NCBI GenBank assembly: GCA_963575745.1
Contig: CAUYUJ010014337.1
Span: forward strand, 304,321 to 368,320
Source of the DNA: Prorocentrum cordatum
Lineage: Eukaryota; Sar; Dinophyceae; Prorocentrales; Prorocentraceae
Length of the DNA stretch: 64,000 nucleotides
Direction of reading: 5' to 3'
Position 1 is the first letter of the stretch; every line of letters begins with the position of its first letter. A program made the translations under genes and the position numbers. The notes below the pieces were generated by a model. The model did no database searches and was not told the DNA's origin. It saw nothing but the letters and a program-made list of their open reading frames with translations. Shown here one piece after another: positions 1 to 10,800 of the stretch.

Positions 1-636
1 CCTCCCCGCAATGGCGTCCTGGCCTGCCCCCGGTGGGCCTCCGGACGGCGTCGGGCGCCCCCGGCGCCAGCCTGGCCTCCCGAGGCTTCCCGACCCACCC
101 CCCTCTGGGGGCCCGCAGTCCAGGCGCGGGCGCGCGCCGTCTGCACGGCCAGCGCTCACAGATCATGGGGGCAGATGCAAGGCACGCTTTGCCGAGGCGG
201 CACCGTCCACGGCCACTGCCAGAAGCCACGCCTCCGTGAGGAGCGGAGAAGCACAAGCTGCTTAGCTCCAGCTTTTGCTTGTCAGTGGCCCCGCGGCTGG
301 CTGTTCCCATCCCCACGCTGCACGATCCGAAGACCCTCGCCTGGTTCACCGCCACCTCGCCCGCCGCCTCCACGGGGTGCACCGTCTATGCGTTCGCTCG
401 TGCGGGGGTCGGGCTCGGGCACAAGATGTTTCAAGTTCCGGGCAGATGCTAGCCCAAAGTCTGGGCGCGCCCTCGCCGAGAAGCCAGGCGCGTCGAGCTG
501 CGGAGCTGCTCTGGGGCTCCCGTCGGTGCCTCCGCACTTGGGCGGTTCGCTGCTCGCTCGGCCCCTCCTCGGGACGGCACCATCGCGCACCGCGTGTGTT
601 GCCTCTTCCCGGATTGGGATGAACGCCGCGCCGCTT
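1..636. other. Unassigned GC-rich stretch
   Basis: No recognisable protein domain, RNA gene or repeat was found. Open frames exist on both strands, but in sequence this GC-rich they carry no weight. Confidence 0.5.
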
Positions 637-1510
637 CCGTCCCTCCTCCTCCTCCTCCTCCTCCTCCTCCTCCTCCTCCTCTTCCTCTTCTTCTTCTTCT
701 TTTTCCTCCTCCTCCTCCTCCTCCTCCTCCTCCTCCTCCTCCTCCTCCTCCTCCTCCTCCTCCTCCTCCTCCCCCTCCCCCTCCCCTCCCCTCCCCCTCC
801 TCCTCCTCCTCCCTCCTCCTCCTCCTCCTCCTCCTCCTCCTCCTCCTCCTCCTCCTCCCTCCTCCTCCTCCTCCTCCTCCTCCTCCTCCTCCTCCTCCTC
901 CTCCTCCTCCTCCTCCTCCTCCTCCTCTCCTCCTCCTCCTCCTCCTCCTCCTCCTCCTCCTCCTCCTCCTCCCCTCCTTTCCTCTTCCTCCTCTTCCTCC
1001 TCCTCCCTCCTCCTCCTCCTCCTCCTCCTCCTCCTCTCCTCTCCTCTCTCTTCCCCTTATTATTCCTCTTCCTCCTCCGCCTCCTCCTCCTCCTCCTCCT
1101 ACGCCCCTCCTCCTCCTCCTCCGCTCCTCCTCCTCCTGTTCCTGCTGCTGCTGCTCCTCCTCCTCCTCCTCCTCCTCCTCCTCCTCCTCCTCCGCTTCCT
1201 CTCCCTCCTTCTCGGGCTCCTCCTCCTCCTCCACCTCCTCCTCCTTTTCCTCCTCCCCTCCTCCTCCTCCTCCTCCCCCCCCTCTTCCTCCTCTTCCTCC
1301 TCCTCCTCCTCCGCCTGCTGTTCCTCCTTTTCCTCCTTGTCCTCCTTCTCCTCCTCCACCTCCTCCTGTCCTTTTCCTTCTTGTCCTTTTCCTCCCAGTC
1401 CCCCTCCTCGTCCTCATCTTTCTCCTCATTCACTTCCTCCTCGTCTTCCTCGTCTTCCTCCTCCTCCTCCTCCTCCTCCTCCTCCTCCTCCTCCTCCTTC
1501 TCCTCCTCCT
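637..1510. repeat. CCT/TCC trinucleotide array
   Basis: An almost uninterrupted pyrimidine tract about 870 bases long, made of CCT units with short CTC, CTT and GCT variants. It gives long apparent Leu/Ser/Pro frames on plus and Glu/Gly/Arg frames on minus, which are artefacts of the repeat. A mirror-symmetric polypyrimidine tract of this length can form triplex (H-) DNA. Confidence 0.97.
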
Positions 1511-1526
1511 GCTCATCCTCATCCCC

Positions 1527-2402
1527 ACTTCCAAACTCACGCGGCGCTTTGAGCTTCTTAGCTCGGGGACGCGTCGGCCACCGCCGCCCTCTCCCTTGTC
1601 GGTGGCCCTGACGAGGTTGGGGGAGAGGGTGCCGAAACGCGCCCAGAGTCCAGCAAGGCATGAGGGTGCAAACCCGACTTGTCTGGCTGATGCTCTGGGG
1701 GGCCGGTGCAAACCCGACTTGTCTGGCTGATGCTCTGGGGGGCCTGTGCTCAGGGGAGGCTGCAGCACCGCTCAACGATGTGCTGTTTAACCGAACCTGC
1801 AGGGTGGGCCCTTTCCCAACTCCGTGCTTCGGTGCGGATCGTAAGCGCGCCTCGTCTCCGTCGTCGTCGTCGTCGGCGTCGTCGTGGTCGTGGTGCGTGT
1901 TGCTCTGCTCGGGATTCTGTTTCCCTTATGCAGTGACCACCCCCTCGGCTTGCCAGGCATTGCACGCCGCCTGGCTATCCGTCCGTCCGTCTGTCTGTCT
2001 GTCGTCCCGGCTCTCTGAACCGCGGCGCTTTGAGCTTTTTAGCTCGGGGACGCGTCGGCCACCGCCGCCCTCTCCCTTGTCGGTGGCCCTGACGAGGTTG
2101 GGGGAGAGGGTGCCGAAACGCGCCCAGAGTCCAGCAAGGCATGAGGGTGCAAACCCGACTTGTCTGGCTGATGCTCTGGGGGGCCTGTGCTCAGGGGAGG
2201 CTGCAGCACCGCTCAACGATGTGCTGTTTAACCGAACCTGCAGGGTGGGCCCTTTCCCAAATCCGTGCTTCGGTGCGGATCGTAAGCGCGCCTCGTCTCC
2301 GCCGTCGTCGTCGTCGGCGTCGTCGTGGTCGTGGTGCGTGTTGCTCTGCTCGGGATTCTGTTTCCCTTATGCAGTGACCACCACCACCACCCACTTCCAA
2401 AC
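1527..2402. repeat. 481-bp tandem duplication with nested 38-bp duplication
   Basis: The block starting GCGCTTTGAGCTT at 1544 is repeated nearly identically at 2025, an offset of 481. The first unit holds an extra internal tandem copy of the stretch TGCAAACCCGACTTGTC (about 1668 and 1706) that the second unit lacks. The 17-bp string CCCACTTCCAAACTCAC flanks the whole block at both ends (about 1524 and 2388). Each unit contains a CGTCGTCGT run. No coding role is evident. Confidence 0.9.
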
Positions 2403-2880
2403 TCACCCCTCCCTTGACATCCTCGCGTCGCGAATCAAAATGTGTTTCCTAAGTTTTCGGCCGCTCGAAGGCCCAATTGGGCCCCCGCGGGACATTCGCG
2501 AAACTGCCCGGAATGAAAAGCCAGTTTGGAAGGAATCGCGGCGCAAAGTTGTGAACGAAACTCGGCGCAGGCACTCTGGGTCCTCCGCAAGTCCGCTCGA
2601 TCGGGGCTGGAACACCCTGGAGCGTCCCAAAACATTTCGAGCCCTTTCAGACTCTTCAAACCCACCCTCCTCTCCTCCTCTTCCGTCCATCCCTCCCGTC
2701 TTCCTCCCCCTCCACCCTCTTCTGTGGTCATCATTCCTAATTCCCCTTCCTCCTCCCCTCCTTTTCCGCGCCCCCTTTTCCCTCCGGGTTCTGCCCCCGC
2801 ACGTCGTCTTCATCCCGCGCGCTAGCGGGAGAGGGAGGAAGAAAACGACGACGGCGACAATGACGACAAATGTGACGACG
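2403..2880. other. Unassigned stretch
   Basis: No domain or repeat recognised. Composition is mixed, with a C/T-rich part at 2650-2780. Open frames on both strands look like chance. Confidence 0.4.
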
Positions 2881-2883
2881 ACC

Positions 2884-2990
2884 ATGATGGCAGCGCTGAT
2901 GATGATGATGATGGTGATGATGATGGTGATGATGATGGTGATGATGATGGTGATGATGATGGTGATGGTGATGATGATGATGAAAATAAT
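2884..2990. repeat. ATG/GATGGT trinucleotide repeat
   Basis: Runs of GATGATGATG and GGTGATGATGAT. It lies just beyond the 3' end of the GYDxxG repeat gene on the opposite strand. Confidence 0.9.
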
Positions 2991-3980
2991 GACGACAAAA
3001 AGTTTGCCTCCCCCACCCAAGCGCGGCCGCTGCGATCTAGTCTACTCCTGTCGAAACCGCCCCTGTCGAAGCCGCCCAGGCCCTTGCCGTGACCGCTCCC
3101 GTCGTGGCCGAAAATGTCGTAGCCGCTGGCCCCGTCGTAGCCGCCGATGCGCAAGCCGCTCCGGCACTCGCCACGCCTGTCCCCACCGCTCCGCGAGTGG
3201 CAGGTGCTTGTCGGAGACGTTTCTGTCGTGGCCGCGCTCGTCGCGGCCGTCGGCGTCGCGCCAGGTGGGCGTCGGGGGCGAGGCTCGCGTCGAAGCCGTC
3301 GGCGTCGTAGCCTTTGGAAGTGTAGCCATGCCTGCTGTAGCAGCTTCTGTTGTGGCCGCAGACATCGTAGCAGTTCTCGCCGCAGCCGCCTTCCAGGTAG
3401 CCCCGTCTGTCGTAGCCAACGCTGATGGGGCCGTTCTTGTCGTGACCTTCCTTGTCGAAGCCGTGCATGTTGTAGCCAGCGGGGTCGTAGCCGAGCGTAC
3501 TGCGGCCACTCTCGTCGAAGCCGTTCTTGTCGTAACCGGTGCTATCGTAGCCGTTGCTGTCGTAGCCGCGCCTGTTGTAGCCGCTGGAGTGGTCGCCGTC
3601 TGTTGTAGCCCCGCGTTCGGTAGCCGAGCCAATTGTAGCTGTTGTAGTTGTTGCCACCCGCGTCGAAGCCGCTCTTGCCGTAGCCATTGGAGTCGTAGCC
3701 GTCAATGTCGTAGCCGTTCCTGTCGAAGCCGCGCAGGTCGAGCCCGCTGCCGTCGAAGCCGTCTTCGTCGTAACCGCTCTTGTCGTATCCACTGGCGTCG
3801 GAGCCGTCCTTCTGTATCCGTTCCAGCCGAAGCCGTCCTTGTTGCAGCCGTTCGCGTCGAAGCCGTGCATGTCGTAGCCGCGGCGGTCGTAGCCTTGCGC
3901 GTTGTATCCGTTGAAATGGGAGCCGTCCGTGTCGTAGCCGCTTCTGTCGAAGCAAGCTTGGCTGTAGCAAGTGGAGTCGT
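2985..3980 (-). pseudogene. GYDxxG hexapeptide-repeat protein, broken by frame changes
   Basis: On the minus strand most of this kilobase encodes a repeating six-residue unit of the form G-Y/F-D-x-x-G, for example GYDRRGYDMHGFDANG and GYDSNGYDSTGYDKNGFD. The DNA shows an 18-bp period around GTCGTAGCC (plus strand). The repeat is not in one frame. One frame covers about 3960-3830, a second 3815-3600, the first resumes at 3600-3280, and a third carries GYDGASGYDIFGHDGSG at about 3145-3095. The insertion of single bases, true decay, or unrecognised introns would all explain this. Variable positions are rich in charged and polar residues, as in low-complexity acidic repeat proteins of protists. 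I do not recognise a function. The amino-acid periodicity kept across frame breaks argues that the sequence was recently coding. Confidence 0.6.
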
Positions 3981-4259
3981 GACAATCGAATCGCAGCCGC
4001 TTGCGTCGAAGTCGGCGTAGCTGTAGCGAGCGGAACTGGGGTGACCAGCAGGCTGAACTACAGCACAATGAAACATTATACGGGGCACCCCGCACGCGCT
4101 AGAAAGAGAAGCGCCTCAAGAAGGCCAACACCATGAAAACCATGTCGCGGAACTTTCGTGTTCTGCGCTACTGAGATCACCGTCGTGCCGCGCTGGAGCA
4201 GGTCGACTCCGCGGCGGGCCAGGCCCACCAAGCGACTCGCCGTCAGCAGGCCGACCAGG

Positions 4260-4570
4260 TCCTCCAACGCCGCCCCCAGGACCAAGGCCAGCAGCAGCGC
4301 CAGAAACTCCATGAGCAGGCGGATCCGTGATGAAGATATCCACCTTCACATCGCCAAACGAATGCTTATGTCCGCGATCGGCGACGCAACCGCGCATCGC
4401 CTTGTCCTCCAGTTCCGCTAAGACGAGCGCAACAACGGCCCGTAAAGTTGTGAATGGCCTTGACCCTCTGCACCACCGAAGCGGGGTTGACGGACACCGC
4501 AAAGAGCAGATTGACGTCGTCACCAGGGAACTGCCACAAGAAACGCACTCGAAACACCACCACCATCACG
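4260..4570 (-). pseudogene. Possible short coding remnant with one frame change
   Basis: Two minus-strand frames join into a protein-like stretch. Residues such as FPGDDVNLLFAVSVNPASV (about 4545-4485) lead into a second frame with LVLAELEDKAMRGCVADRG (about 4425-4370) and then SFGDVKVDIFITDPPAHG. The switch lies near 4440. The residue mix (hydrophobic segments alternating with charged ones, few repeats) looks more like a folded protein than the surrounding sequence. No family is recognised, and a chance open frame cannot be excluded. Confidence 0.25.
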
Positions 4571-4634
4571 GGAAGAATTGCTGCACCACGGTTCAACGAA
4601 ACCAAACACGCGTCACCGAAGCCTTGAGGCAAGT

Positions 4635-4840
4635 GGTGATGACAATGATCAGAATGACGGCAACGATGTTGATGATGATGTTGATGATGATGGTGATGAC
4701 GACGGCGAAACTTGTCATGCTGTTGTTGATGAAGATGATGATGATGTTGATGGCGAGGACGATGGCGAAAATCACGCGGATGAGGACGAGGAGGATCAGG
4801 AGGGGGACGAGGAGGGGGAGGAGGAGGAACGCCAGTACCT
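4635..4840. repeat. GATGATGTT / GAGGAC trinucleotide repeat
   Basis: Degenerate GAT and GAG trinucleotides over about 200 bases. Any reading frame gives Asp/Glu- or His-rich low-complexity peptide. Confidence 0.85.
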
Positions 4841-6460
4841 ACGGGAGCGCCAGCATTCACCATCAACGCCTCGCTGTCAGCCGCGAAAGGGACAGGGGGA
4901 GGGGGGAGAAGGAAGGGATGTGGCGAGACGCGGAATGCGATGGTTCAATCGAGATCGCAAATCGTGATAAATGACGCCGAGAGCCTGCCCCAATGCTACC
5001 GCAAGACGCCGCGACGCTGCGCGACATCAGACAGACGAAGGGAACGCACGCACCGCAGCTGAACATGCAGCTGCCAGCTTTGGTGCGAGGGGGGCGCCGA
5101 CCATGACGCAGACGACGACGCAGACCACGACAACGACCCACACCATTTGAGAGGTTTCTTGTTGAGGCTGCTCCTGTTTAATCACGAGCGCTACTTCACT
5201 TTGGCCAGATTCGCGCCAGGCGCGCCAACCCTTGTTCCCCACGACCAGGCACAAACACACTACAATTGTATGGTGGGAATTTGGCTACATGTAGTCACAG
5301 GTTGACTCAAAAAACGGCTGCGCTCCTGTCGGGCTGCAAGCGAAGAGCTGACTTTGGTTGCCATACCAACGTGGCAACTGTTCATAGCATGGACACTACG
5401 GAATCCGCCACGCGCGCGCATGCGCGGCGCGTAACCCACCCACCGTGCGGGTCATCCGAAATCCTGTCGGTCACCGCTAAGGGTTCACTTTAGCTTCCAC
5501 ACCAGCTTAGTGAATACTCGATTGTGCACACTACAGAACTACGCGCGCGGGGAACTGTATAGTTTCATCGCAGGAATCTTACGCCCAAACCAATGTGAAT
5601 TTAGAGATCGAATCGGGCTGCGTTCAACCCTTGACAACATCCCTGCGCCTTGACAGGCCTCGGCGCTGCTCAAGGCTTGCCGATGGCTGTCGAGGGCTAT
5701 CAAGGCTTGATACGGGCTATCAGAGCATGCCAAGGACTTGCTATGCGCTGTCCAGAAAAAATAACAACGAACAAAACACCCAGACACCAAACCATCAAAG
5801 ACACATCCAAGACATCGCAAACAAAAACATAGCGAGCGTGCTGAGCAATCCGTGACTCGCAAGGGCCTGGGTCTGCTGGATTGGCAGCTGACTTGCCGTC
5901 GGAGAGCTGACATCGACGGAAAAGGGACTCGGCCGATGCTCCTGCCGCTCCTCTTCCAGGATATGCGCGCTGGAATGCTTGCTAGCAACTCGTTGCTCGT
6001 GGACCGTCCGTTCACAATCCGGCACGAGGCCACTCGAATGTATCATGTCAATAAGCCCCCCAAATGCTACAGTAGTGTATTTTTCTCCCCCGTCCGCGGG
6101 GAATCGTGGCGGGCGCGCCCGGCGCGAATCCTGGTAAAATGAAGGACCAGCTTTGGCTGCACCAACCTGAACAGACAACGGACACAGAACTCCTTCCAAC
6201 TGACCCCCGGCGCCATGACGCGGAACCCTGGAGGTCTCGAACCCCCTTCTGACAAGGACCGTCTGCCCCCCTATGGGGCGAAGGTCGTCAGAGACCTTCC
6301 GCCGCGATTTTGGTCACAACGCAAAGGGGGCTCAAAATCCGCGCCACATGGCTGCCAGGACCCCCTGCCGAGCTGCGTCCAGCCGTGACGGCGAGGAGGG
6401 AACCCGGAGGCCAAAGAGCCTCGAGCCTCGAGGTACGGGGGCGTCTGGGGACTTAGACGA
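4841..6460. other. Unassigned stretch of lower GC
   Basis: About 1.6 kb with less simple repeat than its surroundings. Short degenerate repeats of CAAGGCTTG/CTATCAGAGC type occur at 5650-5750. The minus-strand frame 6199-5795 (134 codons) has a protein-like residue mix, including GGLIDMIHSSGLVPDCE, but no motif. The overlapping minus-strand frame 6033-5539 is equally long, so neither is called. Confidence 0.4.
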
Positions 6461-6462
6461 CG

Positions 6463-6566
6463 AGGTAGGCCACGACGACGACGACGACGTAGACGTAGAC
6501 GCAGACGTAGGCGTAGGCAGAATCGCAAACGTAAACATAAACGTAGACGTGGGAGACGTAGACGTA
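6463..6566. repeat. GACGTA hexanucleotide repeat
   Basis: Degenerate repeats of GACGTA, preceded by (GAC)n. Low-complexity DNA. Confidence 0.85.
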
Positions 6567-6569
6567 ACT

Positions 6570-6738
6570 TGGCGGCGCGCGCAAGGGGGGAGGGGAGAGA
6601 GGGGGACAGGCTTCCCAGAAGGAGGCCGCTTCCTAGAAGGCGCGGGCCTTACGCCCACAGCGACGGCCCGCGCCTTCTGAGAAGCAGGGGGTCTTCTGAG
6701 AAGCCTTCCACCTCCCCCCACCCCCTTTGTGCCTGGCC
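6570..6738. repeat. IR-D hairpin element, copy 1
   Basis: Inverted repeat centred near 6655. AGAAGGCGCGGGCC at about 6634 faces GGCCCGCGCCTTCT at about 6667, and the outer arms GCGCGCAAGGGGGG and CCCCCCACCCCCTTTG are also complementary in type. Two further copies lie at 37650-37780 and 45674-45840. Confidence 0.85.
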
Positions 6739-6745
6739 GGTAAAT

Positions 6746-7246
6746 TCAAGATTCAGACGCAAACGCAGACGTAGGCGCAGGCGGCGGCCGTTCCTGGGCG
6801 AGCTGCGCTTGCCTCACGGACGTGCCCGGCTCGCGCGGCTTCGGCGCGTCGAGGTGGGAGGTGGCCACGCACGCGCTGCCGAAGCCAGGGAAGGCCAGGT
6901 CCGCGAACTGCAGGGCGCGGGCCTGGGACTTTCCTCCTTTGTCTATCTCCTCGTTTTCCTCCTCCTTGTCTTCCTCCTCCTCCTCCTCCCCCTCCCTCCT
7001 CCTCCTCCTCCTTCTCCTCCTCGTCCCTCCTCCTCCTCCTCCTCGTCCTCCTCCTCCTCCATCCTCCTCCCCCTCCTCCTCCTCCTCCTCCGCCTCCACT
7101 TCCTCCATCCTCCTCCTCCTCCTCCTCGTCCTCCTCGTCCTCCTCCTCCATCTAGCCACGCACGCGTTGACGAGTCCGGGGAAGGCCATGTCCGCGAATT
7201 GCGGGGCGCGGGACTGGGAGGTTTCCTCATGTGACGTTGGCCACAC
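6746..7246 (-). CDS. Candidate coding block with an internally duplicated 23-residue peptide
   Basis: A 166-codon minus-strand frame carries two copies of one peptide, SQSRAPQFADMAFPGL near its start and SQARALQFADLAFPGF after residue 107, each followed by NACVA or SACVA. They flank a Glu/Arg/Gly-rich tract made by a CCT array (6955-7150). The two DNA copies (7153-7232 and 6862-6945) differ, yet most changes keep similar residues (S/A, M/L, L/F) and the same frame through the intervening array. That pattern suggests selection on protein. A DNA-level duplication with a fortuitous frame is the alternative. No known family is recognised and no splice sites were fixed. Confidence 0.35.
   Translation of the reverse strand: MWPTSHEETSQSRAPQFADMAFPGLVNACVARWRRRTRRTRRRRRRMEEVEAEEEEEEGEEDGGGGGRGGGGGGTRRRRRRRRREGEEEEEEDKEEENEEIDKGGKSQARALQFADLAFPGFGSACVATSHLDAPKPREPGTSVRQAQLAQERPPPAPTSAFASES
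6955..7152. repeat. CCT/TCC trinucleotide array
   Basis: About 200 bases of CCT units with a few CGT, CTT and CAC variants. It separates the two copies of the duplicated block described at 6746-7246. Confidence 0.95.
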
Positions 7247-7497
7247 TTAAGCATCGAGGCTGTTGCGTTGTTAAGGTGACCAAGCAAGTATGGATTCCGA
7301 TTTAGCAAGCCACGAACTCGAATTAAGGCTGCTGCTGGTGCGGGCACAAGACGGTATGGGAGGTTTCCTCCTCTTCCTCCTCTTCCTCCACCGTTGCAGC
7401 TTGAAACTGCGGTTCTTAGCAACGTGAGCCCATTTGGTAAGTGTTCGCGATAACGCCCGCTGCCAGCCCCGCTCCCCCAACCTTCTTCCCCTCTGAT

Positions 7498-7645
7498 CAT
7501 GTCACGATTCGCGCCAGAGCTCTCTTGAAAGCAGCCATTCTCAGGCACTCCCGAAACGGCGGCGTCGCGATTCGAGACGTTACCGGCCCTCTCCACCTCT
7601 CCCCCACTCCGGTCACTCCCGCTATCGCCAGGGGATAGAAATAAT
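7498..7645. repeat. IR-L element, copy 1
   Basis: The arms GTCACGATTCGCGCC (7500) and GCGTCGCGATTCGAGACG (7563-7580) form an imperfect inverted repeat around ATTCTCAGGCA. It is followed by a conserved tail ending GCCAGGGGATAGAAATAATGG. The same structure and tail occur at 24316-24460. Confidence 0.75.
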
Positions 7646-7789
7646 GGTTCCATACAACTCCACTTGTATTTGGGGCGGAGGGTGTTGAGATCCCTCATGG
7701 GGGAAGGTTTATCATTGTGCCCCAAACCGTGCTTGCACGTAAGGGTCCGCAGTTCTGGTCTAAGCAATCGGGCTGGTGTGTCGCTCTGG

Positions 7790-7975
7790 CAACTATGTCG
7801 TCGCCGTCGCCGCCCCCTCGCCGCCTCGTCACCGCCCATCGTCTGAGCTGGTTTGTCGCTCTAGCGGCGTTTGAATATCGCAGCCTTGGGGCAGGTTCGT
7901 CGCCGCCCCCGCCGCCCCGTCGCCGCTCTGGCGGCTATGTTGTCGCCGTCGCCACCCCGTCGCCGCCACATAGGT
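7790..7975. repeat. TCGCCGTCGCCGCC degenerate repeat
   Basis: Two related blocks (7797-7845 and 7895-7970) contain GTCGTCGCCGTCGCC and CCGTCGCCG repeats. Confidence 0.7.
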
Positions 7976-8017
7976 TGCTCCAAATACATTGCCCCACGCG
8001 GACTGCATCACACACGC

Positions 8018-8122
8018 ATATATATATGCATGTATGTATGTATGTATGTATGTATGTATGGATGAATGGATGTATGTATGTATGTATGTATGTATGTATA
8101 TATATAAACATATATATATATA
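8018..8122. repeat. TATG and TA microsatellites
   Basis: (TATG)n from about 8030 to 8095, then (TA)n to 8122. Confidence 0.95.
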
Positions 8123-8300
8123 TTGCAGAACGTAAACTGTTTAGCACTGGTTGCACAACATGGATTGCACAACATACATGGTTCATCACGTATTGTACCA
8201 CATGTAATGCATAACGTAGGTTGCAATCTATACATGTATATGTGCACCAAATCGGGCGAACCACATTTTAGTACCCATAATACGTTGCACCACGCCAAAC
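8123..8300. repeat. TTGCACAACATAG satellite, locus 1
   Basis: Degenerate units of about 20 bp built on TTGCACAACATAGRTTGCA. Related blocks occur at 10612-10800 and 19775-20165. Confidence 0.75.
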
Positions 8301-8555
8301 GCTGGACATACATCGTCGGCCCTAAGATCAAACTCGCATCGACCGCCACCACCACCCTTGGGAATATCAGTTCGTTTTTTGTGTTTCCTGATCGAGGTGC
8401 GATCCAGCCCCATCGATCATTTAATTAACCATTTCCAATGATCCAACAAGCGGGGTTCGACCCCCCCTCCCCCACCACGGCCTGTAACAGTCGAAACGCG
8501 CGCGACGCGCTTATCACAATTCATAGACGCCTAAACGTCTCAGCGAAATATAGGA
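8301..8555. other. Unassigned stretch
   Basis: No repeat family or coding signal recognised. Confidence 0.4.
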
Positions 8556-10015
8556 CGATGTGTGCACGCGCGCGCCGTCGCGCGCGCATGCCAAGAACCC
8601 TTCAAACACACAGGGCTTCGTAAGGATTACAGAAAAAGACGATCCCGACAACGCGTAACAATAAACATGAGGCCTTGAAGCCCCAATCTTCAGAGAAATT
8701 AATTTGCGCGCTTTTCATAAAATGCGACTCGCGCGCGTGTCGGAATCCGTCGAAAATCCTTGCGCGCGCTGGGCGGTGAGGTGGGGGGACGGTCCCTGTC
8801 AAATGCCACCATTCGGGCCGCTCGCGCGCGTCGGCCGCGGACGCATGTCGAAATCCTTTCAAAGGTCCACACCGGTGCGAAGACACCAGCATCGTCATCG
8901 GTGTGACGGGCATCGGCTCCGTCATTGGTCTTGCAGTCGTCAAAACCTTCATCGTAGTCAGCCCCGCTGCTATCATAATCGCGCCTGCCATTGTCGACGT
9001 CGTCATGTTACCGCGGCCACCCAAGTCACCGACTCGTACTGAAATGCTCGCGCGTCGTCAGCGCGGCCAGCGAGACGCGTTGGGAAGTGCGATGCGGTCA
9101 GCACCACCGCGGCCGCGCCGGTCGCGCCAAACTAGCTGGCCGCTCTGCGCGCAAGCCCGCGTGCGCGCCAGCGCGGCCGCAGCGATGCGCCAGGCAGCGC
9201 CAAGCAGTCACCACAATCGCCGCCGCATGGATTTTGCAAACCAACTTGCGGGTGGGAAAATTGCGCGAGCAGTGAACCTGAGAACCCCGAGTGTTTCAAA
9301 CGTGAACGCGCTGGGTAATATGTTCAACCTATATTCTCCTTTCTAAAAGACTAATAGATTCTTCCCCCCCCCCCAGACTTATCGGCTCCCCCACGCGTGC
9401 TGCAAATCACATATGATTCTGACCACATGTCCATCCTAAATATGAACTCGTACCATCCCAGCCAAGCCTTTATCCCCCCCCCTGCGGTTCCCTGTCAAAT
9501 AACACTATGCGGGAACATTTTTCTTTCGAGCATAACACTTTTTCACGAATCCCTTGCAACAAATTGGACGAAGTGCACACGCGCGCGTCGTCGCGCGCGC
9601 ATGCCGAAATCCTTCAAAAACCTTCGGTGCCGGAAGGATTTCGCAATCGAGTTTCCCAAAAACATACAGAAACACATGGTTTCGCAACACTGATTTGCTA
9701 AAAAAACTTCCGCGCGAGCTCTTGCGAAATCTGAAGAAAACCATTGGTTTTCCAAGATTTTCACAAAATGCTACCACACGGGCTTCGCGCGCGCGCATGT
9801 CGAAATCTGTCGAACGCCCTTGCGCGTGTGCCGTCGCGAGAATCCCCTGCAAAAAATGGGACGGAGTGCAGACGCGCGCGTCGTCGCGGACGTACGCCGA
9901 AAACCTTCAAAACCCATCGGTTTCGGAAGGATTTCAAAATCGTGCGTCCAAAAAACCTACAAGAACCCAAGGTTTCGCAACACGGATTTTCAACAAAAGC
10001 GTGCGCGCGCGCTCT
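8556..10015. repeat. CGCGCGTCGTCGCGCGCG dispersed and tandem repeats
   Basis: A motif of the form TGCACACGCGCGCGTCGTCG followed by ATGCCGAAATCCTTC recurs at about 8560, 8720, 8835, 9580, 9790 and 9880. The blocks 9550-9720 and 9840-10010 are a clear tandem pair offset by about 288 bp. Another related copy lies at 11095-11240. A poly-C run (9363-9374) is also present. Confidence 0.8.
8700..9270. repeat. 570-bp dispersed repeat, copy 1
   Basis: This stretch is homologous to 11290-11830 over most of its length, for example CCACCATTCGGGCC near 8806 and CTACCATTCGGGCC near 11384. The plus-strand frames of both copies keep a short hydrophobic segment containing IGLAVV, so a coding origin is possible, but the copies have many indels. 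Confidence 0.8.
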
Positions 10016-10017
10016 TG

Positions 10018-10530
10018 CGTCGTCGTCGTCGTCGTCGCCGTCCTCCCTCCTCCCGCGTCGTCGTCGTCGTCGCCTACGTCGTCCTCTGTCTTTTCTCCTG
10101 TTTGTCGTCGTCGTCCTCTTTGGCGTCGTGGTCGTTTCCATCGTCGTTGTCGCCGTGGTCGTCCTTCCTCCTCCTCCCACGTCGTCGTCGTCGTCCGTCG
10201 TCGGCGTCTCATCGTCGTCCCTCCTATGTCGTCGCCGTCGTCGTCGTCGTTGTCGTCGTCGTCTTCCTCCTCCCTCGTCGTTGTCGTCGTCGGCGTCGCC
10301 GTCCTTCCTCCTTCGTCGTCGTTCGCGTCGTCACCGTCCTCCCTCCTCCTTCGTCGTTGTCGTCGCTGTCGCCGTCGTCGTCCTTCCTCCTTCCTCGTCG
10401 TCGCCTTCGTTGGCGTCGTCGTCGTCGTCTTCGTCGTCGTCGGCGTCGGCGTCGTTGTCGTCGTCGAAGTCGTCGGAGACGTCGTCGGTGTCGTCCTAGT
10501 CGTTGTCGTCGGTGTCGTCGTAGTCGGTCT
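10018..10530. repeat. GTC/CGTCGT trinucleotide array
   Basis: About 500 bases of degenerate (GTC)n mixed with CCTCC and CGTTGTCG units. Apparent Ser/Val/Arg-rich frames are repeat artefacts. Confidence 0.95.
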
Positions 10531-10611
10531 TAACAGGTTTTGCAAACCAAGTTGCGGGTGGGTGGGTGGGATGTTTGCGCGAGCAGTGGAGATGACGACT
10601 TCAAGTTCCGC

Positions 10612-10800
10612 AGAGTGGATTGCACGACGTAGATTGCACCAGACGAGATGCACCACAAAGGTTGCATAACACAACTTGCATAACAATGATTGCACAACGT
10701 AGGCCGCGACCCATATTCACCACGCACAATGCACCACATGTACGGAACAACGAACATTGCAATGTGTATGTGCAAATCTATGTTACACAACATGGTTTTC
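10612..10800. repeat. TTGCACAACATAG satellite, locus 2
   Basis: Degenerate units of about 20 bp such as GATTGCACGACGTAGATTGC. Same family as 8123-8300 and 19775-20165. Confidence 0.75.

Noticed and set aside
637-1510. Very long open frames (poly-Leu/Ser/Pro, poly-Glu/Arg/Gly)
   Set aside because: They follow from a CCT array lacking stop codons in most frames. The same applies to the CAT, GAT, GTC, GGA and GAGGCT arrays.
4076-4312. Hydrophobic 78-codon minus-strand frame considered as a small membrane protein
   Set aside because: The opposite strand gives a Gln/Ala-rich helix-like frame over the same bases, and an adjacent frame continues a better candidate. There was not enough to call it.
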